DNA of 8,859 nt from Eubacterium sp. (GTDB lineage: Bacteria > Bacillota > Clostridia > Oscillospirales > Acutalibacteraceae): the NCBI GenBank assembly GCA_029052085.1, contig JAIDJS010000133.1, forward strand, positions 1-8,859, given 5' to 3'. A model generated the notes under the pieces. That model did no database searches. It saw only the letters and a program-made list of their open reading frames with translations, and had not been told where the DNA came from. The first letter of the stretch is position 1. Each line of letters starts with the position of its first letter. The translations under genes were made by a program, and so were the position numbers. Positions 1-5,675 of the stretch are shown one piece after another.

Positions 1-192
1 GAAAAGTATGTAAAATCATATTATGAACTCAGAAATAAACTTATTATAAATGAAGTGATAAAAAATGGTGAGTTTACAATTGACTATGAGTTCAGTGCTC
101 CTTCAGCGGCTGCTGATGTGATTTTGGGCTGTTCAACTAATGGACTTACTGCTTGGAAAAATAAAGATGGAGAAATATTAAAAAAATTGTAA
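1..192 (+). CDS. C-terminal end of a DUF4357-domain protein (partial, 5' end outside window)
   Basis: An open frame enters from the left edge and ends at TAA 190-192, giving the last 63 residues of a larger protein. The tail contains the segment SAPSAAADVILGCSTNGLTA followed by W-K-N-K-D-G. This matches the hallmark of DUF4357: a Ser-Pro-Ser-Ala-Ala stretch, then Gly-x-Ser-x-Asn-Gly, then Trp-Lys and an acidic/Gly turn. In known proteins this small domain sits at the C-terminus, often behind a GIY-YIG nuclease domain or in restriction-associated proteins, but no catalytic part is visible here. The end looks natural rather than truncated, because the motif is complete and only a few residues follow it. 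The next gene starts 486 bases downstream, so this gene closes the left-hand unit. The domain call is from pattern memory and the parent protein cannot be decided. Confidence 0.7.
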   Translation, partial: EKYVKSYYELRNKLIINEVIKNGEFTIDYEFSAPSAAADVILGCSTNGLTAWKNKDGEILKKL

Positions 193-225
193 TGTTAATT
201 AATGTATATGAAGCTAATCAAAATA

Positions 226-254
226 TTGACAAAGTGATTTCTAATGGATATAAT
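226..254 (+). promoter_or_regulatory. Perfect-consensus sigma-A promoter
   Basis: TTGACA at 226-231 and TATAAT at 249-254 are separated by exactly 17 bp, so both hexamers and the spacer match the housekeeping consensus. The expected transcription start is about 260-262. No ribosome-binding-site-led gene follows within 400 bases. The first downstream signal is the terminator-like hairpin at 366-457, so the promoter drives either a short non-coding RNA or a long attenuated leader of the mobilisation operon. Confidence 0.75.
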
Positions 255-260
255 TGATGG

Positions 261-457
261 TGTAAATTGAATATGTGTTTATGTTTTTGAAAGGTATAAA
301 ACAGTACCGATACATAATCAACTTGCTTTAATAGTTGGTTGAAGATTAACATACAGACTTAAATTAAGTCGTTTACATAGTGAGTAAACACGCTATGCAG
401 GCGGAGCTGAAAAGGCTCTGCTTGTTTGTGTTACTCACTTGTGTAAACGGCTTTTTT
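261..457 (+). ncRNA. Candidate ~200-nt structured RNA (or attenuator leader)
   Basis: The segment starts where a transcript from the consensus promoter at 226-254 should begin and ends at the U-run of the hairpin at 366-457. It has no open frame with a ribosome binding site. Besides the large 3' hairpin it holds a smaller stem, 316-323 with 333-340 (8 bp with one G-U, 9-nt loop). This is an inference from promoter plus terminator plus lack of coding. I do not recognise a named RNA family. The alternative is the 5' leader of the mob operon, with the hairpin as a read-through-controlled gate. Confidence 0.4.
366..457 (+). terminator. Long intrinsic-terminator-like hairpin
   Basis: The outer stem pairs 366-377 with 442-453 (12 bp, one G-U). 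After a small internal loop, 379-387 pairs with 431-439 and 389-391 with 428-430. The tip pairs 401-407 with 415-421 (7 bp, one G-U) around loop TGAAAAG. A run of six T (452-457) follows directly, the form of a Rho-independent terminator. The stem is much longer than an ordinary terminator. The 5' arm can also fold on itself: GTTTAC 371-376 with GTAAAC 384-389. That would break the long stem, so a switch is conceivable. Confidence 0.65.
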
Positions 458-475
458 AATTGCCGAAAATGAAAA

Positions 476-503
476 TTGAATGATCGTCTGAATGGGATAT
501 ATT
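476..503 (+). promoter_or_regulatory. Weak candidate promoter for the mob operon
   Basis: TTGAAT at 476-481 and TATATT at 498-503 have a 16-bp spacer. The site lies just behind the hairpin terminator and about 180 bases before the mobC-like start, where an operon promoter would be needed if the hairpin ends most transcripts. The match is only moderate in AT-rich DNA. Confidence 0.3.
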
Positions 504-539
504 ACTGCCATGACATCTATTGATAGAGCGGTATAACTT

Positions 540-628
540 CGCTGAAAAAAGGATAGGAACTGCATTCAGATAACACGGCAAAAGGTGTGTCCTACACTGT
601 AGCGAGCATCGGATTTATATATAAATCC
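540..628 (+). other. Candidate origin of transfer (oriT)
   Basis: This non-coding stretch lies directly upstream of the mobC-like and relaxase genes, the usual place for oriT in compact mobilisable elements. It carries short nested inverted repeats: ACAC 573-576 with GTGT 585-588, and GTGT 587-590 with ACAC 594-597 around CCT. An 18-bp perfect palindrome follows at 611-628. The core GTGTCCTACAC at 587-597 has a loose likeness to the TATCCTG nick region of MOBP relaxases. Position plus repeats support the call; the exact nick site is a guess. Confidence 0.4.
611..628. repeat. 18-bp perfect palindrome
   Basis: The sequence GGATTTATATATAAATCC is identical to its reverse complement. It could be a protein-binding dyad for MobC or the relaxase, or a cruciform near oriT. 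As RNA it would fold only with a tight TATA loop. Confidence 0.85.
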
Positions 629-633
629 AAAAA

Positions 634-651
634 TCAGGGAGAAATCCCTGA
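634..651 (+). repeat. 7-bp hairpin with GAAA tetraloop ahead of the mobC-like gene
   Basis: TCAGGGA (634-640) and TCCCTGA (645-651) pair perfectly around GAAA (641-644), a stable GNRA-type tetraloop. It ends 15 bases before the ribosome binding site GGAG at 667-670. It may stabilise the mRNA 5' region, modulate translation, or be part of the oriT recognition structure. Confidence 0.7.
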
Positions 652-678
652 AACCCTTTTAAGAATGGAGATGATGAA

Positions 679-981
679 TTGAAAGAAAAAATTACACATT
701 GTATCAGCCTGAATTATGATGATAGTCAAAGGCTGAAGCTGTATGCAAAAATTTGCGGTGTTACACAATCACAAATTGTCAGTACATTTATCAATAACAA
801 AACACCAAAACCTATGCCCGATAAAAAGTTTTGGGAACTGATGAATAAGCACTATGCAATTCAGGATTGTATCAAGGAAAATGCAAATGGTAATGAAAAG
901 ATTTTGCAAGCCTGCATTGACCTTGATAAGTGGATACTTGAACTTGAAAAAGAAATACTTTTACCAAAGGAGGCGGCATAA
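679..981 (+). CDS. mobC: MobC-like relaxosome accessory protein
   Basis: This 100-residue protein has the size and layout of small MobC-type proteins, which bind oriT beside the relaxase and help open or present the nick site. Residues about 5-42 read as a ribbon-helix-helix: a short strand (THCISLN), then two helices around KLYAKICGVTQSQIVSTFI. The rest is a charged helical tail with KILQACIDLDKWILELEKE. Start: TTG at 679 has GGAG 8 bases upstream. The ATG codons at 671 and 674 run into a stop at 680, which makes TTG the supported start. The stop codon overlaps the relaxase ATG by one base (TAATG at 979-983), so the two are translationally coupled. The family call rests on fold pattern and position directly before a relaxase; sequence similarity was not searched. 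An alternative is a ribbon-helix-helix regulator of the operon. Confidence 0.7.
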   Translation: MKEKITHCISLNYDDSQRLKLYAKICGVTQSQIVSTFINNKTPKPMPDKKFWELMNKHYAIQDCIKENANGNEKILQACIDLDKWILELEKEILLPKEAA

Positions 982-2375
982 TGGCAACAACAAGTTTGTG
1001 GCATATAAAAGGTCAGCTTTGCGACTTGATTGATTATGTAGAAAATCCTGAGAAAACAAAACTGAATAACGGATTAAAAGATTTTATAAATGTGTTCAGC
1101 TATGATACTAATCCCGGAAAGACAAATAACAAACAATTTGTTACTGCAATTAACTGTAAAAAAGAAATTGCACTTGAGCAAATGATACTCACTAAAAAAC
1201 AATTCAATAAAGAGGACAAGTACATTGCTTGGCACGGTTATCAGAGTTTTAAACCTGATGAAGTTACACCTGAACTTTGTCACGAGATAGGAATCAAACT
1301 TGCAAAGCAAATGTGGGGTGATAGATTTCAGGTTATTATATCAACACATCTTGATAAAGACCACCTGCACAATCACTTTTGTTTTAATTCAGTTTCATTT
1401 CTTGACGGAAAGAAATATAACTACTCCAAATCAGAAATACAGAGATTGAGAAATCTGTCTGACGAACTTTGCAAAGAGTATGGATTGTCCGTTGTCAAAA
1501 ATGATAGCCAAACTAAGTCACCAAGTAGAACATTGTACCTTGCAGAAAAGAATAATGAACCTACAAAATATAACCTTATGCGAACTGCTATTGATGAGGC
1601 AATCAAAATCAGTCCTGCACCAAAAGAATTTGTTAGGATTATGAGGAAGAAAGGATATATTGTTAATGTTAATCCTAAACGCAAATATGCAACAATTCGT
1701 TCAGTTAATGATAGCAGAAATACAAGACTGAAAACACTTGGTGAAAAGTATGATTGGAGTAATATCGTTGAACAAATCAATACGCAAGATGGATTTGAAT
1801 TGTTTCCTGCATATCAAGAGTTTAACGGGAATAGTAAAACAAAATATGTAAAACCTCAAAAATATGTTTTTAAAGGTTCATTTGCAACTGTCAAGAAAGT
1901 TACAGGTTTAAAGGCATTGTATCTGTATTATTGTTATCGGTTAGGTTACCTGCCGAAGAAGAATCAGCATAAGCCTTTATCATTTGAAATGAAACAGGCT
2001 TGGAGAAAAATAGATAAATTATCGCAGCAAGTTAGATTGATTTCAAAATATAATTTGGATGATACAGATAAGGTCAGACAATTTATCAGCAATAACAAAG
2101 AGCAGATTGTCTTGATTACAAACAAACGAAATCAGATATACAACAAGCTCCGAAGATGCAAAGATACTGATAAAATATCAAGTCTTAAATATGAACGAAA
2201 TATTTGCACTAAACAATTAACAAAGTTACGCAAAGAAATTAAAACTGCTGATGTAATTCTTAATGATATTGAAAAAATCAAAATGAACATAAAAGCCGAA
2301 ATGAACATACAACATCAAAGATTTGCTGTCAGCAGAACGAAATCGCAAAGGAGGGATATGCAATGGGGGAGGTAG
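981..2375 (+). CDS. Relaxase / mobilisation nuclease (MOBP, VirD2-like)
   Basis: This 464-aa protein should nick one strand at oriT, stay bound to its 5' end through a tyrosine and lead it into the recipient. The nuclease domain covers about residues 1-165. The metal-binding motif is clear at 123-133, HLDKDHLHNHF, with the H-x-H-x-H triad H128, H130 and H132. Tyr19 in the segment IDYVENPEKT is the likely catalytic tyrosine by position. Residues about 190-330 are a less conserved middle region. About 335-445 is Lys/Glu-rich and strongly helical, probably a coiled coil used for partner binding. The start ATG has a near-ideal AAAGGAGG at 966-973. The 3' end overlaps the next gene by 13 bases. 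Length and motifs are complete, so the gene looks functional. Which MOBP subgroup it belongs to was not determined. Confidence 0.9.
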   Translation: MATTSLWHIKGQLCDLIDYVENPEKTKLNNGLKDFINVFSYDTNPGKTNNKQFVTAINCKKEIALEQMILTKKQFNKEDKYIAWHGYQSFKPDEVTPELCHEIGIKLAKQMWGDRFQVIISTHLDKDHLHNHFCFNSVSFLDGKKYNYSKSEIQRLRNLSDELCKEYGLSVVKNDSQTKSPSRTLYLAEKNNEPTKYNLMRTAIDEAIKISPAPKEFVRIMRKKGYIVNVNPKRKYATIRSVNDSRNTRLKTLGEKYDWSNIVEQINTQDGFELFPAYQEFNGNSKTKYVKPQKYVFKGSFATVKKVTGLKALYLYYCYRLGYLPKKNQHKPLSFEMKQAWRKIDKLSQQVRLISKYNLDDTDKVRQFISNNKEQIVLITNKRNQIYNKLRRCKDTDKISSLKYERNICTKQLTKLRKEIKTADVILNDIEKIKMNIKAEMNIQHQRFAVSRTKSQRRDMQWGR

Positions 2376-2692
2376 TAAATTTTAACAGCATAAAATTACA
2401 TTATATGCCAACAATAATTCAGGAAAGGCGTGTTGGCAGAATGTTTACAAAATCACAGCTTGATGAGTGCCGTAAGGCTGATTTTAATACTTTCAAAATC
2501 GATGATTTGCCTGATGTTACAAACCTGAAAATTGATATTGATGAGCCGATCATCAACCGTGCAAGAAAATATTTTAAGGATGTAAAAAACCCGTATATTT
2601 TTCGCGTGGGTGATGTTGGGGTGAAAATCAACTGCTCCGGTGACAAAAATTTATCCGACTCTATAATGAATCTTGTGACTTCAGCTGATTGA
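2363..2692 (+). CDS. Small DUF6870-like protein of mobile elements
   Basis: This 109-aa soluble protein has no recognised enzyme motif. Residues about 27-105 resemble DUF6870: a start like M-F-T-K-S-Q-L, then D-L-P-D-V-T, then V-K-N-P-Y-I-F-R and G-V-K-I-N-C-S-G, and a final helix. In Clostridia such short proteins often sit between mobilisation genes and a serine recombinase, as here, but their job is unknown. The ATG at 2363 has AAAGGAGGG at 2348-2356 and lies inside the end of the relaxase gene, so the two are coupled. An internal ATG at 2441 would match the usual family start but has a weaker, more distant AGGAAAGG. The first 26 residues may therefore be an extension or may not be needed. 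The family call is from memory of the motif and is moderately sure. Confidence 0.6.
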   Translation: MGEVVNFNSIKLHYMPTIIQERRVGRMFTKSQLDECRKADFNTFKIDDLPDVTNLKIDIDEPIINRARKYFKDVKNPYIFRVGDVGVKINCSGDKNLSDSIMNLVTSAD

Positions 2693-2705
2693 CAAAATAT
2701 GCTTA

Positions 2706-2734
2706 TTGAAAATAATACGGCGATATGTTATAAT
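2706..2734 (+). promoter_or_regulatory. Extended -10 promoter of the serine recombinase
   Basis: TTGAAA 2706-2711, a 17-bp spacer and TATAAT 2729-2734 preceded by TGT (2726-2728) form a strong extended -10 promoter. The start should be near 2741. It gives the recombinase expression separate from the mob operon. The left arm of an inverted repeat (2719-2727) lies inside the spacer. Confidence 0.7.
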
Positions 2735-2763
2735 CTGCTTGTGTAGAAAAATTGCATATCGCC
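2719..2763. repeat. 9-bp inverted repeat straddling the recombinase promoter
   Basis: GGCGATATG at 2719-2727 and CATATCGCC at 2755-2763 are perfect reverse complements, 27 bp apart. They bracket the -10 box and the expected transcription start. The placement suits an operator, for example for autoregulation or an excision-control factor. The arms would not form a simple hairpin in the transcript, because the left one lies upstream of the start site. Confidence 0.7.
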
Positions 2764-2794
2764 ATGGATTCAATCGAATTTATGGAGGTACGCT

Positions 2795-4474
2795 ATGGAT
2801 AAGTATAAGGAAATTTTGGAGCAGCCTCACAGAAAAAATATCTGGCAGGCTGCTCTTTATATTCGTTTGTCAAAAGAAGACGGGGATAAGCAGGAAAGCT
2901 ATTCCGTAACCTCCCAGCGTGAGATTTTAAAGGAATATCTCAAGCAACACCCTGATATTGATTTCTACGATTTTTATATTGATGATGGCTGGAGCGGAAC
3001 CAATTTTGATCGTCCCGGATTTCAGCGAATGATGGCGGATATTTATGATGGCAAAGTGAACTGCGTAATTGTCAAGGATTTATCCCGTTTCGGCAGAAAT
3101 TACACAGATGCAGGTCACTATCTTGATGATGTTTTTACTCGTTTGAAGGTGCGTTTTATTTCGCTCAACAATGGTATTGATTCGAGTTCAAACAGTATGA
3201 ATGCTGCCACAAAGTGTATCACGGTTGGTGTGCAGAATGTTATCAACGAGAGTGTTGCCGCAACGACTTCAGTCAATGTTCGTGGTACGCTGAATGTCAG
3301 CAGAAAGCAAGGCAAGTTTATTGGTTCATTTCCGACTTACGGCTATTTGAAAAATCCTGAGGATCATCATAAGCTGATTATTGATGAAGAAACTGCACCG
3401 ATTGTTCGGCAGATTTACAAGTGGTTTATTGAGGGTAAAAGCATTATTGGCATTACAAAAGAACTCAACAGGCTCGGTATTCCGAATCCTTCAACCTATA
3501 AGAAAATGAAGGGTTGGAATTATAAACACACAAGCAGTCAGAATAATGACGGACTGTGGTGTGATTCAACAGTTCGCCGTATGCTGTCCAATCAAATGTA
3601 TATCGGCAATATGGTGCAGGGCAAGAATACGACAATCAGCTACAAGATTAAGCAGTGCCGTTCTATTCCAAAGGATGAATGGATTGTTGTTGAGAATACA
3701 CACGAGCCGATTATTGACAAGGAAACTTTTGATAAGGCACAGTCACTTTTCAATCGCAATACTCGGACTGCACCGAAAAAGACAGAGGTTGATTTGTTTG
3801 CAGGCTTTGTAAAATGTGCTGATTGTCACAGAGCGATGAGCAAAAAGACAAACAATCATTCTTACGGCACATATAAGTATTATCGTTGCGTGACATCCAG
3901 AAAGATGGACAGCGGTGCTTGTACACCGCATTCTATCAGAATTGATAAGCTGGAACAGGCAGTGCTTGTAACCATTCAGACGATGATTGATACAGCCATT
4001 GAACTTGATGAGTTGATAGAAAAAATTGATTTGAAAAGCAAGAATACTATGCAGTCAAATCTGCTTCAAAAATCACTTGATAAAAATATTGCTGAGCGTG
4101 ATAAGTATAAAAATATGATGGTTGATTTGTACCCTGATTGGAAAAGTGGTGCAATTACCAAAGAGGAGTATATGACGCTCAAAGAGGGAATAAGCGAGCG
4201 AATGAAAGCGCTTGATGATAAGATTGCAGACCTGCAAACCTCGCTTGAAAATGATTCAAATGGTGTGACACAGGAGAACGATTTTATTACCCATTTCAAG
4301 CAGTACGGCAAGATTGAAAAGCTCACAAGACCGATTCTCACGGAGCTTGTTGATACAATTCTTGTTCACGAGGATGGCAATATAACAATCAATTTCAAAT
4401 TCAAGGATGCCTATGAGCAGGTAATTGAATATATCGAAGAAACCAAGCAAAAGTATCTTGAAGAAATTGCTTGA
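2795..4474 (+). CDS. Large serine recombinase (site-specific integrase/excisionase)
   Basis: This 559-aa protein should integrate and excise the element by double-strand cleavage with serine attack. The resolvase domain is about 17-165. YIRLS at 22-26 gives the likely catalytic Ser26, and KDLSRFGRN at 94-102 carries the active-site arginines Arg98 and Arg101. The recombinase DNA-binding domain is about 185-300, including G-L-W-C-D-S-T-V-R-R and the Y-I-G-N sequence. A zinc ribbon follows: C341-x2-C344, then C365 and C376. Residues about 400-495 form the coiled coil typical of the large class, before a C-terminal tail. All key residues are present. The ATG has GGAGG at 2784-2788. A 12-codon frame starting ATG 2764 ends at 2802, across this start, so leader-peptide coupling is possible, though it has no clear ribosome binding site. 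The gene has its own promoter. It belongs broadly with the TndX/TnpX-type recombinases of Clostridia. Confidence 0.93.
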   Translation: MDKYKEILEQPHRKNIWQAALYIRLSKEDGDKQESYSVTSQREILKEYLKQHPDIDFYDFYIDDGWSGTNFDRPGFQRMMADIYDGKVNCVIVKDLSRFGRNYTDAGHYLDDVFTRLKVRFISLNNGIDSSSNSMNAATKCITVGVQNVINESVAATTSVNVRGTLNVSRKQGKFIGSFPTYGYLKNPEDHHKLIIDEETAPIVRQIYKWFIEGKSIIGITKELNRLGIPNPSTYKKMKGWNYKHTSSQNNDGLWCDSTVRRMLSNQMYIGNMVQGKNTTISYKIKQCRSIPKDEWIVVENTHEPIIDKETFDKAQSLFNRNTRTAPKKTEVDLFAGFVKCADCHRAMSKKTNNHSYGTYKYYRCVTSRKMDSGACTPHSIRIDKLEQAVLVTIQTMIDTAIELDELIEKIDLKSKNTMQSNLLQKSLDKNIAERDKYKNMMVDLYPDWKSGAITKEEYMTLKEGISERMKALDDKIADLQTSLENDSNGVTQENDFITHFKQYGKIEKLTRPILTELVDTILVHEDGNITINFKFKDAYEQVIEYIEETKQKYLEEIA

Positions 4475-4480
4475 CTTATA

Positions 4481-4511
4481 CAAGGGTATTTTAATGATAC
4501 CCTTGTTTTCT
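4481..4511 (+). terminator. Intrinsic terminator behind the recombinase
   Basis: CAAGGGTAT (4481-4489) and ATACCCTTG (4497-4505) form a perfect 9-bp stem with a 7-nt loop, followed by TTTTCTT. It starts 6 bases after the recombinase stop codon and probably marks the right-hand end of the element's transcription. Confidence 0.85.
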
Positions 4512-4595
4512 TATTTATAGACTTTTATTATTATGTATGTTATTATGAATTTGGAAGAATTGATAACAGTAATAACACAAAAGGAAGCGGTTAAT

Positions 4596-5144
4596 ATGAA
4601 TAAACCGGGAACAAAGATGCTGTGTTCACAGCGTTGTTATTTGAGAAAACTTGAAATAAGTGATTCTCAGCAGTTATTTGAAAATGTTTATTCTGATTCT
4701 AAAGTGGCAGGATATATGTCATGGAATCTTTATAACAATGTGACTGACGTTGAAAAATACTTAAGAAAATGGCAGGAGCATTATAAACAGAATGAGTGCT
4801 ATTGGGGTGTGTTTTTAAAAGAAAATAATGAGTTAATTGGCACTGTTTATTTGTATGATGAAAATGCCAGTGCAGAAGTCGGATTTATTTCATATTGCTT
4901 TGGTTCAAAGTTTTGGGGAAATGGTTATGCTACTGAAACTATAAAAGTTGTTTTACAGTATGGTTTTAATGATATAGGATATAACAACATTACAACTTTT
5001 GTTGCTAAAAGCAATATTTGTTCGCAGAATGTTTTATCCTGTTTAGGATTTACGTGCGAAGCAACTTTGAGAAAGAGAGATAAAACGGATTTAGGTATAG
5101 AGGATTGTTTATCATATTCATTATTAAAAGAAGAAATAAATTAA
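4596..5144 (+). CDS. GNAT-family N-acetyltransferase (RimJ/RimL type)
   Basis: From ATG 4596 the protein has 182 residues, the usual length of RimJ/RimL-like acetyltransferases, which move an acetyl group from acetyl-CoA to protein N-termini or small amines. The N-terminal strand CYLRKLEISD (14-23) is typical. The acetyl-CoA loop lies within 93-114, containing FWGNGYATE (106-114). A later segment, N140-x2-S143 with GF at 151-152, is the second conserved block. The substrate cannot be deduced; peptide, polyamine or drug targets are all possible. The frame is open from ATG 4533, but ATG 4596 has AAGGAAG at about 4580-4586 and gives the family's normal N-terminus. A weak promoter, TTGTTT 4503-4508 with TATTAT 4526-4531, overlaps the recombinase terminator. 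The next gene begins 51 bases on, probably in the same transcript. Confidence 0.85.
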   Translation: MNKPGTKMLCSQRCYLRKLEISDSQQLFENVYSDSKVAGYMSWNLYNNVTDVEKYLRKWQEHYKQNECYWGVFLKENNELIGTVYLYDENASAEVGFISYCFGSKFWGNGYATETIKVVLQYGFNDIGYNNITTFVAKSNICSQNVLSCLGFTCEATLRKRDKTDLGIEDCLSYSLLKEEIN

Positions 5145-5195
5145 GGTAATTATTCATATTAAAATACTATTTGGAGGTTATAAAGAAAGGAATAA

Positions 5196-5618
5196 ATGAT
5201 GATAAAGAGTGTAAGTGAATATTTAAAAGAGTATTATCTATCAAATGGAAAAAGAATTATTGTAACTACTTTAAGAGGAAAGCAGCACGAAATTTGTTTG
5301 TCTGATGATAACAAGTATTTTTATAGTGAAACAGGGCTTAAGCAGCATAAACTTAAGCTTGATTGGTTTGACGGAATTGTAGATTTCATAAAAGAAAACG
5401 GTGGTAAATTAAAAAAGGGCGGATGTCATAGCAAAGCAGGACAGGGCAATTGTACAGAAGGTACGCTTGGTTATTATGTTGCAACAGAATGTTATGGTAA
5501 ATGTGATGGTGGTTCTTCCACTGACCCGATTTTTATTATTGCTGCGATTTTGGAGAATGCTGGAATTTGTAAAAATGAAAGAGGTTATATACAATTATCG
5601 GCAATAAATATTGAATAA
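5196..5618 (+). CDS. Unknown 140-aa cysteine-containing protein
   Basis: I do not recognise a named family, though the layout recalls uncharacterised proteins of Clostridia. The N-terminal half (residues 1-65) reads as an alpha/beta unit with VSEYLKEYY, a strand IIVTTLRGK and a tyrosine-rich stretch. Then come a Gly/Lys linker and a cysteine-bearing region: C77 and C86 around H-S-K-A-G-Q-G-N, then C99-x3-C103, and C125, besides an isolated C34. D110-P-I-F-I-I-A-A-I-L-E looks like a hydrophobic helix, and the end carries RGYIQL. The cysteine spacing could bind a metal but is not a standard zinc-finger pattern. No signal peptide or membrane span is evident. Two adjacent ATG codons, 5196 and 5199, both fit; AAAGG at 5186-5190 is spaced better for the second. 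It probably shares a transcript with the acetyltransferase. Confidence 0.75.
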   Translation: MMIKSVSEYLKEYYLSNGKRIIVTTLRGKQHEICLSDDNKYFYSETGLKQHKLKLDWFDGIVDFIKENGGKLKKGGCHSKAGQGNCTEGTLGYYVATECYGKCDGGSSTDPIFIIAAILENAGICKNERGYIQLSAINIE

Positions 5619-5631
5619 CATTTTAAAATTG

Positions 5632-5660
5632 TTGATATTTTGCCGATAAGATGGTATAAT
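5632..5660 (+). promoter_or_regulatory. Extended -10 promoter of the Fic gene
   Basis: TTGATA 5632-5637, a 17-bp spacer and TATAAT 5655-5660 preceded by TGG (5652-5654) make a strong promoter starting near 5667. That is only about 9 bases before the Fic ATG at 5676. The AT-rich imperfect dyad AAATAT 5606-5611 / ATATTT 5635-5640 overlaps the -35 box and could be an operator; this is weak evidence. Confidence 0.7.
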
Positions 5661-5675
5661 AATCTTGGTGATAAT

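Larger units (their letters stand above)
193..4511 (+). mobile_element. Compact integrative mobilisable element (IME), boundaries approximate
   Basis: Four genes on one strand form a minimal transfer-and-integration set: MobC-like protein, relaxase, DUF6870-like protein and large serine recombinase. They are preceded by a structured leader with a candidate oriT and followed by a terminator at 4481-4511. No type IV secretion or coupling protein gene is present, so the unit would need a helper conjugative element. The limits given run from the end of the DUF4357 gene to the terminator behind the recombinase; they are not mapped att sites. Large serine recombinases use very short identical cores, so no long flanking direct repeat is expected and none was found by eye. 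The downstream genes to 8377 could be cargo. Confidence 0.5.

Noticed and set aside
395..472. A 25-codon frame (MQAELKRLC...) inside the large hairpin
   Set aside because: It has no ribosome binding site, and most of its length is explained by base pairing of the terminator-like stem; coding is not supported.
1074..1780. Minus-strand frames of 78 and 119 codons within the relaxase gene
   Set aside because: They are opposite-strand shadows of an AT-rich gene: hydrophobic, low in motif content and lying fully inside the relaxase.
2706..2909. Plus-strand frame of 67 codons overlapping the recombinase start
   Set aside because: It crosses the promoter and the start of the recombinase in another frame and has no ribosome binding site or family likeness; the recombinase is certain.
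4066..4483. Minus-strand frames under the recombinase coiled coil and terminator
   Set aside because: These are shadows of the charged helical region; they have no ribosome binding site and one runs through the terminator hairpin.
4533..4595. Upstream start for the acetyltransferase at ATG 4533
   Set aside because: It has no ribosome binding site and adds 21 residues the family does not have; ATG 4596 has both ribosome binding site and normal length.
193..4600. Direct repeats that could be att sites of the serine recombinase
   Set aside because: AT-rich near-matches between 196-211 and 4530-4549 were considered, but they are too weak and low in complexity to claim.
5640..5675. Upstream TTG start for the Fic protein
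   Set aside because: It lies before the -10 box at 5655-5660, so a transcript from that promoter could not include it.
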